Positions 42,571 through 52,016 are shown, numbered from the stretch's first letter. The stretch is 64,000 nt of DNA from Methylobacterium oxalidis (GCF_007992195.1 NZ_BJZU01000068.1:1-64000); one strand, 5' to 3'. A program made the numbers and translations. Notes: generated by a model not told the origin, from the letters alone.

Positions 42571-42771
42571 ATGCCGACCTCATTCACCCGCCAGGATCTG
42601 CGCCCCCTCGAAGCCCCCGCCCTTCGCGGCCTTCTGAAGGGCGTCGGCCCCGCTCTGCGGCACGCGCTTCCGCCCGCGCACCACGCGCCCCTCACCCACG
42701 AGATGGCCGCTCTGATCGACCGCCTTCATGCCGGACCGCTCGGCGTGCCCACCCGCCGCCGCGCCGCGTGA
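42571..42771 (+). CDS. Possible small hypothetical protein
   Basis: 66 aa starting MPTSFTRQDLRPLEAPALRGLLK, with GAGAGGAAG close upstream. Amphipathic and Arg-rich, with no recognised family. The open frame extends further upstream but the SD decides this start. It may be a chance open frame. Confidence 0.45.
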   Translation: MPTSFTRQDLRPLEAPALRGLLKGVGPALRHALPPAHHAPLTHEMAALIDRLHAGPLGVPTRRRAA

Positions 42772-42912
42772 CGCGGCGGGACCCGTGGTCGGTGCCCCAT
42801 CAACAGCCGGCTTCTTTTCACGAGCAACCCAACATCACTATCGCGCGTTGGACGTCCCCAAGATGAGATGAAGGACAGCGGCAACAGCGTGCTGTTCTAG
42901 GGAGCGCACGCT

Positions 42913-44247
42913 TTGCTGTATCTGACACGCGATACGTGTAATCTGATGCTCGCGCCTGCGAGATTTGCGGCAGATGCAGTAAAGCTTGCGTGCGAGAATC
43001 CGCTCAACCCCTTCGCGAGTGCGCCGGGAAGCCGCATGATGGCGGCCTCCTGCGAGATGTTCGAGCGCGCGACCCGCACCTATCCGAAGCCCCGTTTCGA
43101 TCTCGGCGTGCCCGAGAGCGTCGTCTGGGAGCATCCGTTCTGCCGGGTGATCGCTTTCGGGGACCGTGATGCTCGGCGATCGAAGCCGAAGCTCCTTCTC
43201 GTTGCCCCGATGTCGGGTCACTTCGCGACGCTCTTGCGCGGCACCGTGGAAGCGTTCCTCGACACGCATCAGGTCTTCATCACCGACTGGGTCGACGCGA
43301 AGGACGTGCCGGCGACGGCCGGACAGTTCGATCTCGATGACTACGTCGACCTCTGCATCGACCTGTTCGCGGAGTTGGGGCCCGACCTCAATGTCGCGGC
43401 CGTGTGCCAGCCCTCCGTGCCGGTGCTCGCCGCCATAGCCCGAATGGAGGCGGAGGATCATCCGCGCATTCCGCGCACCGCTACCTTCATCGGCGGCCCC
43501 ATCGACACGCGCATTGCGCCCACGGCCGTGAACCGGCTCGCCGGCGAGCGCGGCCTCGCGTGGTTCGAGCGCAACTGCATCCACACGGTGCCCTGGGGCC
43601 ACGCCGGACGGGGCCGTGCCGTCTATCCGGGCTTCCTGCAGCTGACCGGGTTCATGAGCATGAACCTCGACCGTCACCTCACGGCGCACTGGGACATGTT
43701 CAACCATCTGGTCGAGGGGGACGGCGACTCGGCCACGAAGCACCGTGCCTTCTACGACGAGTACCTCGCCGTGATGGACCTGACGGCCGAGTTCTACCTC
43801 CAGACGATCGCGACCGTGTTCCTCGACCACGCCCTGCCGCAGGGCCGGATGCGCCACCGCGGGCACCCGGTGGATCTTACCGCCATCCGTCGCTGCGCCA
43901 TCATGGCGGTCGAGGGCGAGAAGGACGACATCACCGGCGTCGGCCAGACCCGCGCGGTCCTCGACCTGACCCCGAACCTTTCGGAAACCAGGAAGGCCTA
44001 TCACCTTCAGCCGGGCGCCGGTCATTACGGCATCTTCAACGGCTCGCGCTTCCGCGCCGAGATCACCCCGAAGCTCGGCGCCTTCATGGCGGCTCACGCG
44101 CGGCGGATCGAGCGGCGGGACCGGTCCGGGTCGGCGATCCGGCTCGCCGACCCGGCGCGGACCGGTCTCCCCCGGCCCACGCTGCCGGTCCGGGTCTCGC
44201 GCCCTCGTGCCGCGGCGCTCGCCGTCGCCAACCGGCCGCGAGCCTAA
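42913..44247 (+). CDS. phaZ: Intracellular polyhydroxyalkanoate depolymerase
   Basis: A 444-aa alpha/beta hydrolase that mobilises stored polyhydroxybutyrate. It begins with TTG at 42913 giving MLYLTRDTCNLMLAPARFAADA, matching the MLYQLxE start of the family. PLNPFASAPGSRMMAASCEMFERATRTYPKP, HQVFITDWVDAKDVP, DYVDLCIDLFAELGPD, a Cys nucleophile in NVAAVCQPSVPVLAAI, and YPGFLQLTGFMSMNLDRH fit the PhaZ type with Cys replacing Ser. His in GAGHYGIFNGSRF completes the triad. A start at ATG 42946 would lose conserved residues. The C-terminal tail after the catalytic domain is Arg-rich. Confidence 0.92.
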   Translation: MLYLTRDTCNLMLAPARFAADAVKLACENPLNPFASAPGSRMMAASCEMFERATRTYPKPRFDLGVPESVVWEHPFCRVIAFGDRDARRSKPKLLLVAPMSGHFATLLRGTVEAFLDTHQVFITDWVDAKDVPATAGQFDLDDYVDLCIDLFAELGPDLNVAAVCQPSVPVLAAIARMEAEDHPRIPRTATFIGGPIDTRIAPTAVNRLAGERGLAWFERNCIHTVPWGHAGRGRAVYPGFLQLTGFMSMNLDRHLTAHWDMFNHLVEGDGDSATKHRAFYDEYLAVMDLTAEFYLQTIATVFLDHALPQGRMRHRGHPVDLTAIRRCAIMAVEGEKDDITGVGQTRAVLDLTPNLSETRKAYHLQPGAGHYGIFNGSRFRAEITPKLGAFMAAHARRIERRDRSGSAIRLADPARTGLPRPTLPVRVSRPRAAALAVANRPRA

Positions 44248-44320
44248 CCTGCCGCAAGGCGGCTGCCGCACCCATGTGGCAGACTTCTCCTCGGACAGGG
44301 GCGCTCACGCTGGAGGCCGG

Positions 44321-44685
44321 ATGTCTGAGGATCACGGACCTCTGGCCGGGCGGCACGTCCTGCTGGTCGAGGACGATTATTTCATCGCCTTCGACATGCA
44401 GCGCCATTTCGAGACCAGTGGCGCCCATGTCCTCGGCCCGGCGCCGAGCGTGCGCGAGGCGCTGGCCCTGATCTCCGGGGCGGCACGGATCGACGCCGCG
44501 GTTCTCGACATCAATTTGCGCGGCGAGATGGCCTTCGCGGTCGCCGACGAACTCGCGGCCCGGGGCGTGCCATTCCTGTTCACGACCGGTTACAGCAGAC
44601 GTCCATTCCGTCGCGTTACGCCGCCCAGCGCCGCTGCGAGAAGCCGGTGGAGCCGGAGCAGATCGCCCGCTTGCTGTTTGCCTGA
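44321..44685 (+). pseudogene. Single-domain response regulator with a frameshift near its end
   Basis: The frame starting at ATG 44321, with GGAGG 5 nt upstream, reads HVLLVEDDYFIAFDM, AAVLDINLRGEMAFAVAD (D63 the phospho-acceptor) and VPFLFTTGYS. Then the receiver homology continues in another frame: QTSIPSRYAAQRRCEKPVEPEQIARLLFA and stop at 44683-44685, with the conserved Lys-Pro. One nucleotide appears to be missing near 44594-44596. Kept in the original frame, it would run on into unrelated sequence. It is a recent pseudogene or a sequencing error. Confidence 0.8.
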
Positions 44686-44698
44686 ACCGCGCGGCAGT

Positions 44699-44968
44699 TC
44701 AATGGGCGTTGCCCGGCTTCAGCGCGCGGCAAGCCTTGTCGAGGCTGTCGAGCCTGCGCATCAGCGGCTCGCGTCGCCGCTGCCGCTCCGCCTCGAGCCG
44801 CCTGAGGTCGGGTGTCGGCGGTCCTTCCTGGTCGGGATCCCAGCCGCGCTGCTCGCAGGCCACCGCGAAGTCGGTCTCCACGTCCGCCAGGGCCGCGAGG
44901 ACGTGCTGGATCTCCCCGAGCAGGACCTCGTGATCCACCGGCGCGCGGAGCGCAAATCGATCGGTCAT
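44699..44968 (-). CDS. Small helical hypothetical protein
   Basis: 89 aa: MTDRFALRAPVDHEVLLGEI, VLAALADVETDFAVACEQRGWD, PPTPDLRRLEAERQRRREPLMRRLDSL. Mostly alpha helix with charged heptads in the C-terminal half. No recognised family. It converges with the frameshifted receiver gene (14 bp gap). Confidence 0.6.
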   Translation of the reverse strand: MTDRFALRAPVDHEVLLGEIQHVLAALADVETDFAVACEQRGWDPDQEGPPTPDLRRLEAERQRRREPLMRRLDSLDKACRALKPGNAH

Positions 44969-45311
44969 GGCCGCCTCCTCGATCAATCTCCGGGAGCGCA
45001 GGGTTAGCACGGCAGACGCCGGGCCGGATTAGCTGTGGAAGCATTGCCACGGTCGAGAGAGTCCCGATCCGAGCATGCCGCCCAGGCCCGTCTTAGGGTT
45101 GACGAAACCAATGCACTGCATCATCTCGGTTCCAGCCGCACGACATGCCCCTCGGGTTGGCGAACGGCCCCACAGGAACCTGCAAACCCCATGCCCAGCG
45201 ACAGTAGTCGATGGTTCGTGCCGCCTTCGGCCGCTCGTGTGACCCGCGCCTGATCGCTTGATCCGGCTCGCCCACGAACGGCCCCAGGCGGCCGTTCGAA
45301 CGAGGTGAGCC
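44969..45311. other. Intergenic, nothing recognised
   Basis: 343 bp between divergent small genes. No tRNA-like, repeat or operator element was seen; open frames here lack coding character. Confidence 0.35.
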
Positions 45312-45560
45312 ATGACGACCCTCAAGACCAAGACCCGTCGGACCCGGGCGGGCAGCACCTATGCCGCGCGTGACCGGAGCATCGCCCTCATCATCGTCTT
45401 CATGATGGGGCTCGTCTTCGTCCCCGTCCTCGGCCTGCACGTCGCCGCCGCCTTCGGCGGGCTCGACGTCACCTCCGAGATCGCGAGCGCTCCGTCTCCG
45501 AGCAGCGCAACGCCGAACGCGGTCAGCGCCTCGCGCGACGCCAAGGACCGGCGCGGCTGA
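45312..45560 (+). CDS. Small single-pass membrane protein
   Basis: 82 aa: a basic N-terminus (KTKTRRTRAGSTYAARDR), one strong TM segment (SIALIIVFMMGLVFVPVLGLHVAAAF), then a Ser/Ala-rich tail. ATG 45312 follows GAGGTGAGC closely. Function unknown. Confidence 0.6.
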   Translation: MTTLKTKTRRTRAGSTYAARDRSIALIIVFMMGLVFVPVLGLHVAAAFGGLDVTSEIASAPSPSSATPNAVSASRDAKDRRG

Positions 45561-45663
45561 GCCGCGCCATCTCTTCCAGCGCACACCGCACGCATTCCCG
45601 ACCCCGCCTCGGGACGGCCAAACTCTGTTCCTAACCGACACGCTCGGGGGATGGAGGGACGCG

Positions 45664-46311
45664 ATGCGGATCGGAACCATTCTCGCCGGGCTCTGGCTCG
45701 CGGCCGGAGCGGCGCAGGCGCAGGCGCCGGACAAGACCCGGCAGGACTACAACAGGGCCGACCTCGTCCGCGGCCTCTGCCAGCCGGACGGATGCGACGA
45801 GTTCGCGATCCTCTCGGTTGAGCCTGTGCGCACCACGCCCGAAGGCGTGCTCAAGCGAACCCGCTTCAAGACCTTCCACGCGAGCTCGAGCGGGCGAGAG
45901 GCACGCTCCGAGGAGACCGGCTACGTCTACTGCTCGCAGACGAGGCCGGCCGTCGTCGCGGAGAAGCAGGGCCGCACCGTCGGCATCCTGCTGGCGCCCT
46001 TCGCGACCCAGGATTCCCGCGAGACCGTGCGCCGCTACGCGAATGTCGCCGCCACCTACTTCGCGGTCTGCCACGGACTGGAGAGCGGGCGCGCGGCCGC
46101 CAAGGATCTGGCAGGCGTCGCGCACGCCCTCGGCTACCGGGTTCCCGCTCCGCAGACCGTCACCATTGACCTGCGCGCACCCGAGGATGTCGCCCAAGCA
46201 GCGCCACAAGCGGCACAACGGCCGAACGTCGTGGCGCCCGCCAAGCCCGCGGCGGCCGACGAGCGGCGTGAGGACGAGTCCCTGACACAGGGCCCGATCC
46301 CTGAGGATTGA
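45664..46311 (+). CDS. Secreted hypothetical protein
   Basis: A 215-aa product with signal peptide MRIGTILAGLWLAAGAAQAQA. The mature part has four Cys that could pair (GLCQPDGCDEF, VYCSQTR, FAVCHGL) and an Ala/Pro-rich C-terminal tail. No family recognised; probably periplasmic. GGAGGGACGCG lies 8 nt before the ATG. Confidence 0.75.
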   Translation: MRIGTILAGLWLAAGAAQAQAPDKTRQDYNRADLVRGLCQPDGCDEFAILSVEPVRTTPEGVLKRTRFKTFHASSSGREARSEETGYVYCSQTRPAVVAEKQGRTVGILLAPFATQDSRETVRRYANVAATYFAVCHGLESGRAAAKDLAGVAHALGYRVPAPQTVTIDLRAPEDVAQAAPQAAQRPNVVAPAKPAAADERREDESLTQGPIPED

Positions 46312-46452
46312 GTCCGAATGCCGGGGATTGAACCAAGCCTGCCCGCCGTGGTTACTTCCGATGTTCGTGCCAACGGCACCGCCTGCGATCCGTCGTGCGT
46401 TCCGTCCGGGCGGAGAGAGGCGCCGTCGCCGGACCGATCGTTGGAGACGTGA

Positions 46453-46836
46453 ATGGGACAGGCCACGCCACCCGCCCGAACCGCTCTCGTGGTCGAGGAC
46501 GACCGCGCCCTGCGCAACCTCGCCGCCGCCGTGCTGGAGGAGACGGATCTGCGGGTCATCGAGGCGGACAGCGGCGAGGAGGCCCTGTTCCACCTGCGTG
46601 AGCACGCGAACGAGGTGGCCTTGATCTTCGCGGACGTGCGCCTTCCCTGCATCCTCGACGGTGTCGACCTCGTTCGGGCCGTGAGCACCCGCTATCCCTG
46701 GATCAAGCTTCTGGTCACGTCGGGCGATCCGGGCGACCGGATCGAGCACCTGCCGGCCGGCGCCACCTATCTGCAGAAGCCGTGGCGCTCCATCGACGTG
46801 CTGAAGGCCGCCGAGCAGGCCGCGGCGGCGCGATGA
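46453..46836 (+). CDS. Single-domain response regulator
   Basis: A 127-aa receiver-only protein. VVEDDRAL (acidic pair 16-17), phospho-acceptor D61 in LIFADVRLPCILDG, T89 and K109 in YLQKPW. No output domain, so it may act by protein contact, as do CheY-like and Rhizobiales PAS-response partners. No kinase gene is adjacent. Unlike the pseudogene at 44321 it is intact. Confidence 0.9.
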   Translation: MGQATPPARTALVVEDDRALRNLAAAVLEETDLRVIEADSGEEALFHLREHANEVALIFADVRLPCILDGVDLVRAVSTRYPWIKLLVTSGDPGDRIEHLPAGATYLQKPWRSIDVLKAAEQAAAAR

Positions 46837-46839
46837 GGC

Positions 46840-47295
46840 TCAGCGCTGCCACTCCCAGCCTTTCGGCTTCGAGGGAAGCGGGTTCAGCGACTGCAGGCCG
46901 GCCGTCACGTAGGGGAGCGGGACCGTGGATGCCTCAGGCGCCGGCTCCGGCCTGCCGACGGAGCCCGTCGTCGCAGGGAGGTTGTCGGCATCCGCGCTCG
47001 CCAACGTGATCTGAGGGACCTTCTCGCGGCGCGCCGGCCGCTCGACGTAGACCGGCACCTCGCGCTCCACGTAGACGATCCTCAGGCCCCGACCGTGCCG
47101 GGCGAGGCGGCGGCCACCGCGCACCGCATGGAAGCCGGCCCGCTGCACGTCCCGCCGGAAGGCTCTCTCCGACACGCAGATCCCGCGCGAGGGGCGATAG
47201 TACTGCCCCGACCGGCAATGCGCCGCCTCCGCAGCGGAGCTCCAGAGGATGCAGGCAAAGCCCGCTGCCATCACGGCCGGAACGCACGACGCCAT
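46840..47295 (-). CDS. Secreted hypothetical protein
   Basis: 151 aa with a signal peptide (MASCVPAVMAAGFACILWSSAAEA). The mature part begins HCRSGQYYRPSRGICVSERAF, followed by a basic region and a Pro-rich end (VGRPEPAPEASTVPLPYVTAGLQ). ATG 47295 has GGAG 8 nt upstream; an ATG at 47352 would precede the signal. No known family. Confidence 0.7.
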   Translation of the reverse strand: MASCVPAVMAAGFACILWSSAAEAAHCRSGQYYRPSRGICVSERAFRRDVQRAGFHAVRGGRRLARHGRGLRIVYVEREVPVYVERPARREKVPQITLASADADNLPATTGSVGRPEPAPEASTVPLPYVTAGLQSLNPLPSKPKGWEWQR

Positions 47296-47659
47296 TCGGA
47301 TACTCCACGCCAGATCACACTCCGCAGCCAGCTTACGCGGGCAAGACTGCATTGATCAGCGTCGATGAAGGCCCGTGTTTATGTCGAAAATGCGCACCTT
47401 TCGGTGTTCAATACCGTACGATCTCTTGAGTTAAACATATGTTTACTTTCGGTCTGCCTTCCCAATCGCCGGGTGCGTGCGAGAATTTGCAGCTTCTCCG
47501 GCGAAGCGCCCGATCCGGTGCGTCGAGCGGGCATAGGATCCTCTCGGTGCCTTGCCTTCGCGGGGCGGTTTCACTAGCCATCGCCGCGTCACGCCCGTCA
47601 GCTCGAATTTGTCCGGCGACGCCTCGGCGCCGCCGGGTTGGTCCCGCAGGAACTCTCCC
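47296..47659. other. Intergenic, promoter region of purB
   Basis: 364 bp between divergent genes. The part 47370-47470 is more AT-rich than its surroundings and should hold a promoter. No further element recognised. Confidence 0.35.
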
Positions 47660-48982
47660 ATGATTCCCCGCTACAGCCGCCCCGCGATGACCGCGATCTG
47701 GTCGCCGGAGACCCGCTTCCGGATCTGGTTCGAGATCGAGGCGCACGCCACGACGGCGCTGGCCGAGCTCGGCGTGGTGCCCAGGGAGGCCGCCGACAGA
47801 GTCTGGGAGAAGGGCCGGGACGCGGTCTTCGATGTCGCCCGCATCGACGAGATCGAGGCGGTGACGAAGCACGACGTGATCGCCTTCCTGACCCATCTCG
47901 CCGAGATCGTCGGCCCCGAGGCGCGCTTCGTGCACCAGGGCATGACGTCGTCGGACGTGCTCGACACCTGCCTCAACGTGCAGCTCGTCCGAGCCGCCGA
48001 CATCCTGATCGCGGATGTCGACGCACTCCTCTCCGCCCTCAAGCGCCGGGCCTTCGAGCACAGGATGACGCCGACGATCGGCCGCTCGCACGGGATCCAC
48101 GCCGAGCCCGTCACCTTCGGCCTCAAGCTCGCCCAGGCCTACGCCGAGTTCGAGCGCGCGCGCGCAAGGCTCGTCGCCGCCCGGGAGGAGGTCGCCACCT
48201 GCGCGATCTCCGGCGCGGTCGGCACCTTCGCCAACATCGATCCGCGCGTGGAGGCCCACGTCGCGAAGGCGATGGGGCTGACCCCCGAGCCGGTCTCCAC
48301 GCAGGTCATCCCGCGCGACCGGCACGCCATGTTCTTCGCCACGCTCGGCGTCGTCGCCTCCTCGGTGGAGCGCCTGTCGGTCGAGATCCGGCACCTGCAG
48401 CGCACCGAGGTGCTGGAGGCGGAGGAGTTCTTCTCCGAGGGTCAGAAAGGGTCCTCGGCGATGCCGCACAAGCGCAACCCCGTGCTCACCGAGAACATGA
48501 CCGGACTCGCGCGGATGGTGCGGGCCTACGCGCTGCCCGCCATGGAGAACGTGGCGCTCTGGCACGAGCGGGACATCTCGCACTCCTCGGTGGAGCGCAT
48601 GATCGGTCCCGACGCCACCGTGACGCTCGACTTCGCCCTGGCGCGCCTGACCGGTGTCGTGGACAAGCTGCTGATATACCCCGCCAACATGCAGAAGAAC
48701 CTCGACCGGCTCGGCGGGCTCGTCCACTCGCAGCGGGTTCTGCTGGCGCTCACGCAGGCGGGTGTCTCGCGAGAGGACGCCTACCGGCTCGTCCAGCGCA
48801 ACGCCATGCCGGTCTGGCGCGGCGAAGGTGACTTCCTGACCCTACTCAAGGCCGATCCCGAGGTGACCGCGGCCCTGAGCCCGGAGCAGATCGAGGAGTG
48901 CTTCGATCTGGCCTATCACTTCAAGCACGTCGACACGATCTTCGCGCGCGTGTTCGGCGAGGAAGGCCGCCCGGAAACCTGA
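47660..48982 (+). CDS. purB: Adenylosuccinate lyase
   Basis: A 440-aa tetrameric lyase of purine synthesis, acting on adenylosuccinate and SAICAR. PRYSRPAMTAIWSPETRFR, VHQGMTSSDVLDTCLNVQLV, GRSHGIHAEPVTFGLKLA (catalytic His) and GSSAMPHKRNPVLTENM (the lyase signature) are all present. ATG 47660 is at the family N-terminus. purA lies 3.2 kb further on in the same direction, not in an operon. Confidence 0.96.
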   Translation: MIPRYSRPAMTAIWSPETRFRIWFEIEAHATTALAELGVVPREAADRVWEKGRDAVFDVARIDEIEAVTKHDVIAFLTHLAEIVGPEARFVHQGMTSSDVLDTCLNVQLVRAADILIADVDALLSALKRRAFEHRMTPTIGRSHGIHAEPVTFGLKLAQAYAEFERARARLVAAREEVATCAISGAVGTFANIDPRVEAHVAKAMGLTPEPVSTQVIPRDRHAMFFATLGVVASSVERLSVEIRHLQRTEVLEAEEFFSEGQKGSSAMPHKRNPVLTENMTGLARMVRAYALPAMENVALWHERDISHSSVERMIGPDATVTLDFALARLTGVVDKLLIYPANMQKNLDRLGGLVHSQRVLLALTQAGVSREDAYRLVQRNAMPVWRGEGDFLTLLKADPEVTAALSPEQIEECFDLAYHFKHVDTIFARVFGEEGRPET

Positions 48983-49131
48983 TGCTCGGCCGGCTTCGAG
49001 AGCCCCACCTTTCGTCCGAACCTGACGAAGGGGTCGGAAGCGGGGCCTCGACGCGCGGAACCGCTTGACGGCCTCCCGGAGACTCATAACCTCTACTTGC
49101 GGATTGTAGTCCTGCATCTAGAGGCTGCGGC

Positions 49132-50424
49132 GTGTTGATCGACCGTATCCTGGAGTGGGCATTCGCGGTCAGCGGCCTCAGCGGCCGCCTGACCGTGACG
49201 ACGGCGAGCGGTTACCGCTTCGACGCGGGCGACGGGCACGGTCCCGAGGTGGCGATCCGCTTCCGGGACGCGGCCGCCGAGCGTGCAGCCCTGCTCGATC
49301 CGGAATTGCGCCTCGGCGAGCTGTTCACGGACGGGCGCCTCCTGATCGAGGGCGGCACGCTGCCCGAACTGATGGCGGTCCTGCTCGCCGCCAATCACGG
49401 CTCGCCGCCCTTCCCACCCGTGCGCGGGCACGGCCTCGCCCGGAGCCTGCTGCGTCGCCTGCTGGACTGGAACGGCCCGAGCCGTGCGCGGCGAAACGTG
49501 GCCCGCCACTACGATCTCGACGAGCGGCTCTACGCCCTCTTTCTCGACGCGGACCGGCAGTACTCCTGCGCCTACTACGCGGCACCCGGCCTCGACCTCG
49601 ACGCCGCTCAGACCGCCAAGAAACGTCACATCGCGGCAAAGCTCATGGCGGGCCCCGGTCACAGGGTCCTCGACATCGGCTGCGGCTGGGGCGGGTTCGC
49701 CCTCTATCTCGCGGAGGTCGCGGCCTGCGAGAGCGTGCGCGGCATCACGCTCTCCACCGAGCAGCACGGCGCGGCGTTCGCACGCGCCCGGGCACGAGGT
49801 CTCTCGGACCGGGTCCACTTCGCCCTTGAGGATTACCGCGCGGTGCGGGGCAGCTACGACCGCATCGTCTCGGTCGGCATGTTCGAGCATGTCGGGCCCG
49901 CACACTACGATCGCTTTTTTCGGATCTGCCGCGAGCGCCTCGCCGAGGATGGGGTGATGCTGCTGCACACGATCGGCCGTACGGGGCGGCCCGCGGCGAC
50001 GAACCCCTGGATCACCCGCTACATCTTCCCCGGCGGCCATCTGCCAACGCTGTCCGAGATGATGCCGGCGATCGAGGGATCGGGCCTCGTCGTCAACGAC
50101 GTCGAAGTCCTGCGCCTGCATTACGCGGCGACCCTGAGCGACTGGCGAGCCCGCTTCCTCGCCCGGCTGACGGAAGCGGAACGTCTCTACGACGCGCGCT
50201 TCTGCCGGATGTGGGACTGGTATCTCGCGAGTGCCGAGGCTGCCTTCCGCCACGAGGACGCGGTGGTGTTCCAAGTGCTGCTCACCCGCCGCAACGACGT
50301 CATTCCTCCGACGCGGGGCTACATCGCGCGCGCCGAGCGGCGGTTGCGGCGGCGGGAGGCGAAGCTCGCCTCGATCGGAGACGCGGAGCTGGAATTGCGG
50401 ATTGGGCTCGACGCGTCGCCTTGA
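49132..50424 (+). CDS. cfa: Cyclopropane-fatty-acyl-phospholipid synthase
   Basis: A 430-aa SAM-dependent enzyme that adds a methylene bridge to unsaturated lipid chains. N-terminal lipid-binding region (residues about 1-110), then NVARHYDLDERLYALFLDADRQYSCAYY, KLMAGPGHRVLDIGCGWGGFALYLAE (SAM motif), SVGMFEHVGPAHYDRFF, WITRYIFPGGHLPTLSEM and YDARFCRMWDWYLASAEAAFRHEDAVVFQVLL. Start is GTG at 49132 without a strong SD. Confidence 0.92.
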   Translation: MLIDRILEWAFAVSGLSGRLTVTTASGYRFDAGDGHGPEVAIRFRDAAAERAALLDPELRLGELFTDGRLLIEGGTLPELMAVLLAANHGSPPFPPVRGHGLARSLLRRLLDWNGPSRARRNVARHYDLDERLYALFLDADRQYSCAYYAAPGLDLDAAQTAKKRHIAAKLMAGPGHRVLDIGCGWGGFALYLAEVAACESVRGITLSTEQHGAAFARARARGLSDRVHFALEDYRAVRGSYDRIVSVGMFEHVGPAHYDRFFRICRERLAEDGVMLLHTIGRTGRPAATNPWITRYIFPGGHLPTLSEMMPAIEGSGLVVNDVEVLRLHYAATLSDWRARFLARLTEAERLYDARFCRMWDWYLASAEAAFRHEDAVVFQVLLTRRNDVIPPTRGYIARAERRLRRREAKLASIGDAELELRIGLDASP

Positions 50425-50743
50425 AGGCTCCGTGCGCCGCGATTTCCCTGTTACCCCCGAACGAAGTCGCGCGAGGTCGTGACGATTGGGGCCGGCGACG
50501 GGTTCGGCTCCCGTTCCAGACGTCGTCGCGCGGCGATCTTGGCGCGTCGCGCGGCAATCTTGGCGCGTCGCGCGGTCATCAAGAATTCTTGAGTTTCGGC
50601 GCTCGGCGATCGCAAGAGTGGGTAACGGCTGGCCGCGATGAAGGCAGGCCTGCACGAATCCTGCACCCTGCCCAGCCGTCGAGCCTCTTGCGGATGGTCG
50701 CGCGCCGATGCTTGGAAGGGGTGCCGGCACCCGAGGAGAATCC
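50425..50743. other. Intergenic with 21-bp tandem repeats
   Basis: 319 bp between two rightward genes. It contains the repeat at 50524-50578, listed separately. A minus-strand open frame (MTARRAKIAARRAKIAARR and on) runs through the repeat but its composition reflects the repeat itself. Confidence 0.45.
50524..50578. repeat. 21-bp tandem repeat, 2.5 copies
   Basis: Units at 50524-50544 and 50545-50565, differing at one base, with a third partial unit from 50566. Each begins CGTCGCGCGG and ends ATCTTGGCG. Because the period is a multiple of three, a minus-strand open frame reads ARRAKIA repeatedly. Role unknown. Confidence 0.9.
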
Positions 50744-51595
50744 ATGTCCCGCACCGTGTATCTCGACGGACGCTTCGTCCCCTTCGCGGAGGCGCGCGTG
50801 CCGATCATGGACCGGGGCTTCCTGTTCGCCGACGGAATCTACGAGGTCTCGGCGGTGCTCGAGGGGCGCCTCGTGGACAACGCGGCCCACCTCGCCCGGC
50901 TGGACCGCTCGCTCTCGGAGATCGGGATCCGCAATCCCCTTTCCTCGGAGGAGTGGACGCGCCTGCAGACGGAGCTCGTCGCCAGCAACGGCGTGCGCGA
51001 GGGCCTCGTCTACATGCAGGTGACGCGGGGCGTCGCCGAGCGTGACTTCGCCTTCCCGGCGGCCGACACGCCGCCGACCGTCGTGATGTTCACGCAGGAG
51101 AAGGCGATCCGGGCGAACCCGCTCGCGGAGAGCGGCGCCAGGATCGTGACGGTCGAGGATCTTCGCTGGAAGCGGCGCGACATCAAGTCGGTCGCGCTCC
51201 TCGCGCAGGTCCTCGCCAAACAGGCTGCAGCCTCCGCCGGCGTCGCGGAAGCCTGGATGGTCGAGGACGGGGCGGTGACGGAGGGCTCGTCCTCCACCGC
51301 CTTCATCGTCACGGGCGATAACCGCCTGGTCACCCGCCCGCTCTCGACGGCGATCCTGCCCGGAATCACCCGGCAGGCGGTGCTGCGGCTCTGCGCGGAA
51401 GGCGATCTGCGGATCGAGGAGCGACCCTTCGCGGTCGAGGAGGCGGTTGCGGCGGCGGAAGCGTTCTACACCAGCGCCTCGGCCTTCGTGATGCCGGTCG
51501 TGGCGATCGACGGGTATCTGATCGGCGACGGCAGGCCGGGCCCGCACACGCGGCGGCTGCGGGAGCTCTACATGGGGATGGCTCTCGAATCGTGA
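50744..51595 (+). CDS. D-amino-acid aminotransferase (branched-chain aminotransferase class IV fold)
   Basis: A 283-aa PLP enzyme of fold type IV. SRTVYLDGRFVPFAEARVPIMDRGFLFADGIYEV, LVYMQVTRGVAERDFAF, the cofactor Lys in RRDIKSVALLAQVLAKQAA and EGSSSTAFIV are typical of D-alanine/D-amino-acid aminotransferases, which supply D-Ala and D-Glu for the cell wall. GGAG lies 9 nt upstream of ATG 50744. Could act on other amino acids. Confidence 0.9.
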   Translation: MSRTVYLDGRFVPFAEARVPIMDRGFLFADGIYEVSAVLEGRLVDNAAHLARLDRSLSEIGIRNPLSSEEWTRLQTELVASNGVREGLVYMQVTRGVAERDFAFPAADTPPTVVMFTQEKAIRANPLAESGARIVTVEDLRWKRRDIKSVALLAQVLAKQAAASAGVAEAWMVEDGAVTEGSSSTAFIVTGDNRLVTRPLSTAILPGITRQAVLRLCAEGDLRIEERPFAVEEAVAAAEAFYTSASAFVMPVVAIDGYLIGDGRPGPHTRRLRELYMGMALES

Positions 51596-51677
51596 GGGTC
51601 GGCTGTCCTCGACGGCAGGAACGGATTGCAGGGGCAACGGTTGCTCTCGGACTTGAGCGTTCCCGAGAGAGGAAATG

Positions 51678-52016
51678 ATGCCGAAACTGATCTCCGGGCT
51701 CGCGGCGCTCGCGATCGGCCTTACGGCCGGGGCGGCGCTCGCGCAGCAGCCCGACGCGCCGCTGAAGGGGCGCGACACCGACCCGAACCTGCTGCCCCAG
51801 AGCCAGACGCCGCCCGAGAAGGTGCGGCCGGATGACGGCACCACCGGCAACGGCACCCTGAGCGAGAAGCTCGAGAAGAACGACGGCGTGATCAAGCCGC
51901 CGGGCAACGCCGCTCCCGGCATGGTGGTGAAGCCGCCGGAGCCGAACGCGGGCACGATGCCGGTGATCAAGCCCGGCGAGTTGCCCGGCCAGCAGCCGAA
52001 CACGGAGGCGAAGTAG
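51678..52016 (+). CDS. Secreted Pro-rich hypothetical protein
   Basis: 112 aa with a signal peptide ([22 protein letters not shown], then QQPDAP). The mature region is disordered, rich in Pro, Gly and Lys ([50 protein letters not shown]). Two Met codons are adjacent; the second, 51678, is better spaced from AGAGAGG. Function unknown. Confidence 0.65.
   Translation: MPKLISGLAALAIGLTAGAALAQQPDAPLKGRDTDPNLLPQSQTPPEKVRPDDGTTGNGTLSEKLEKNDGVIKPPGNAAPGMVVKPPEPNAGTMPVIKPGELPGQQPNTEAK

Noticed and set aside
50451-50666. Minus-strand peptide rich in ARRAKIA
   Set aside because: Its regularity comes from the 21-bp DNA repeat; no ribosome binding site or homologue is known to me.
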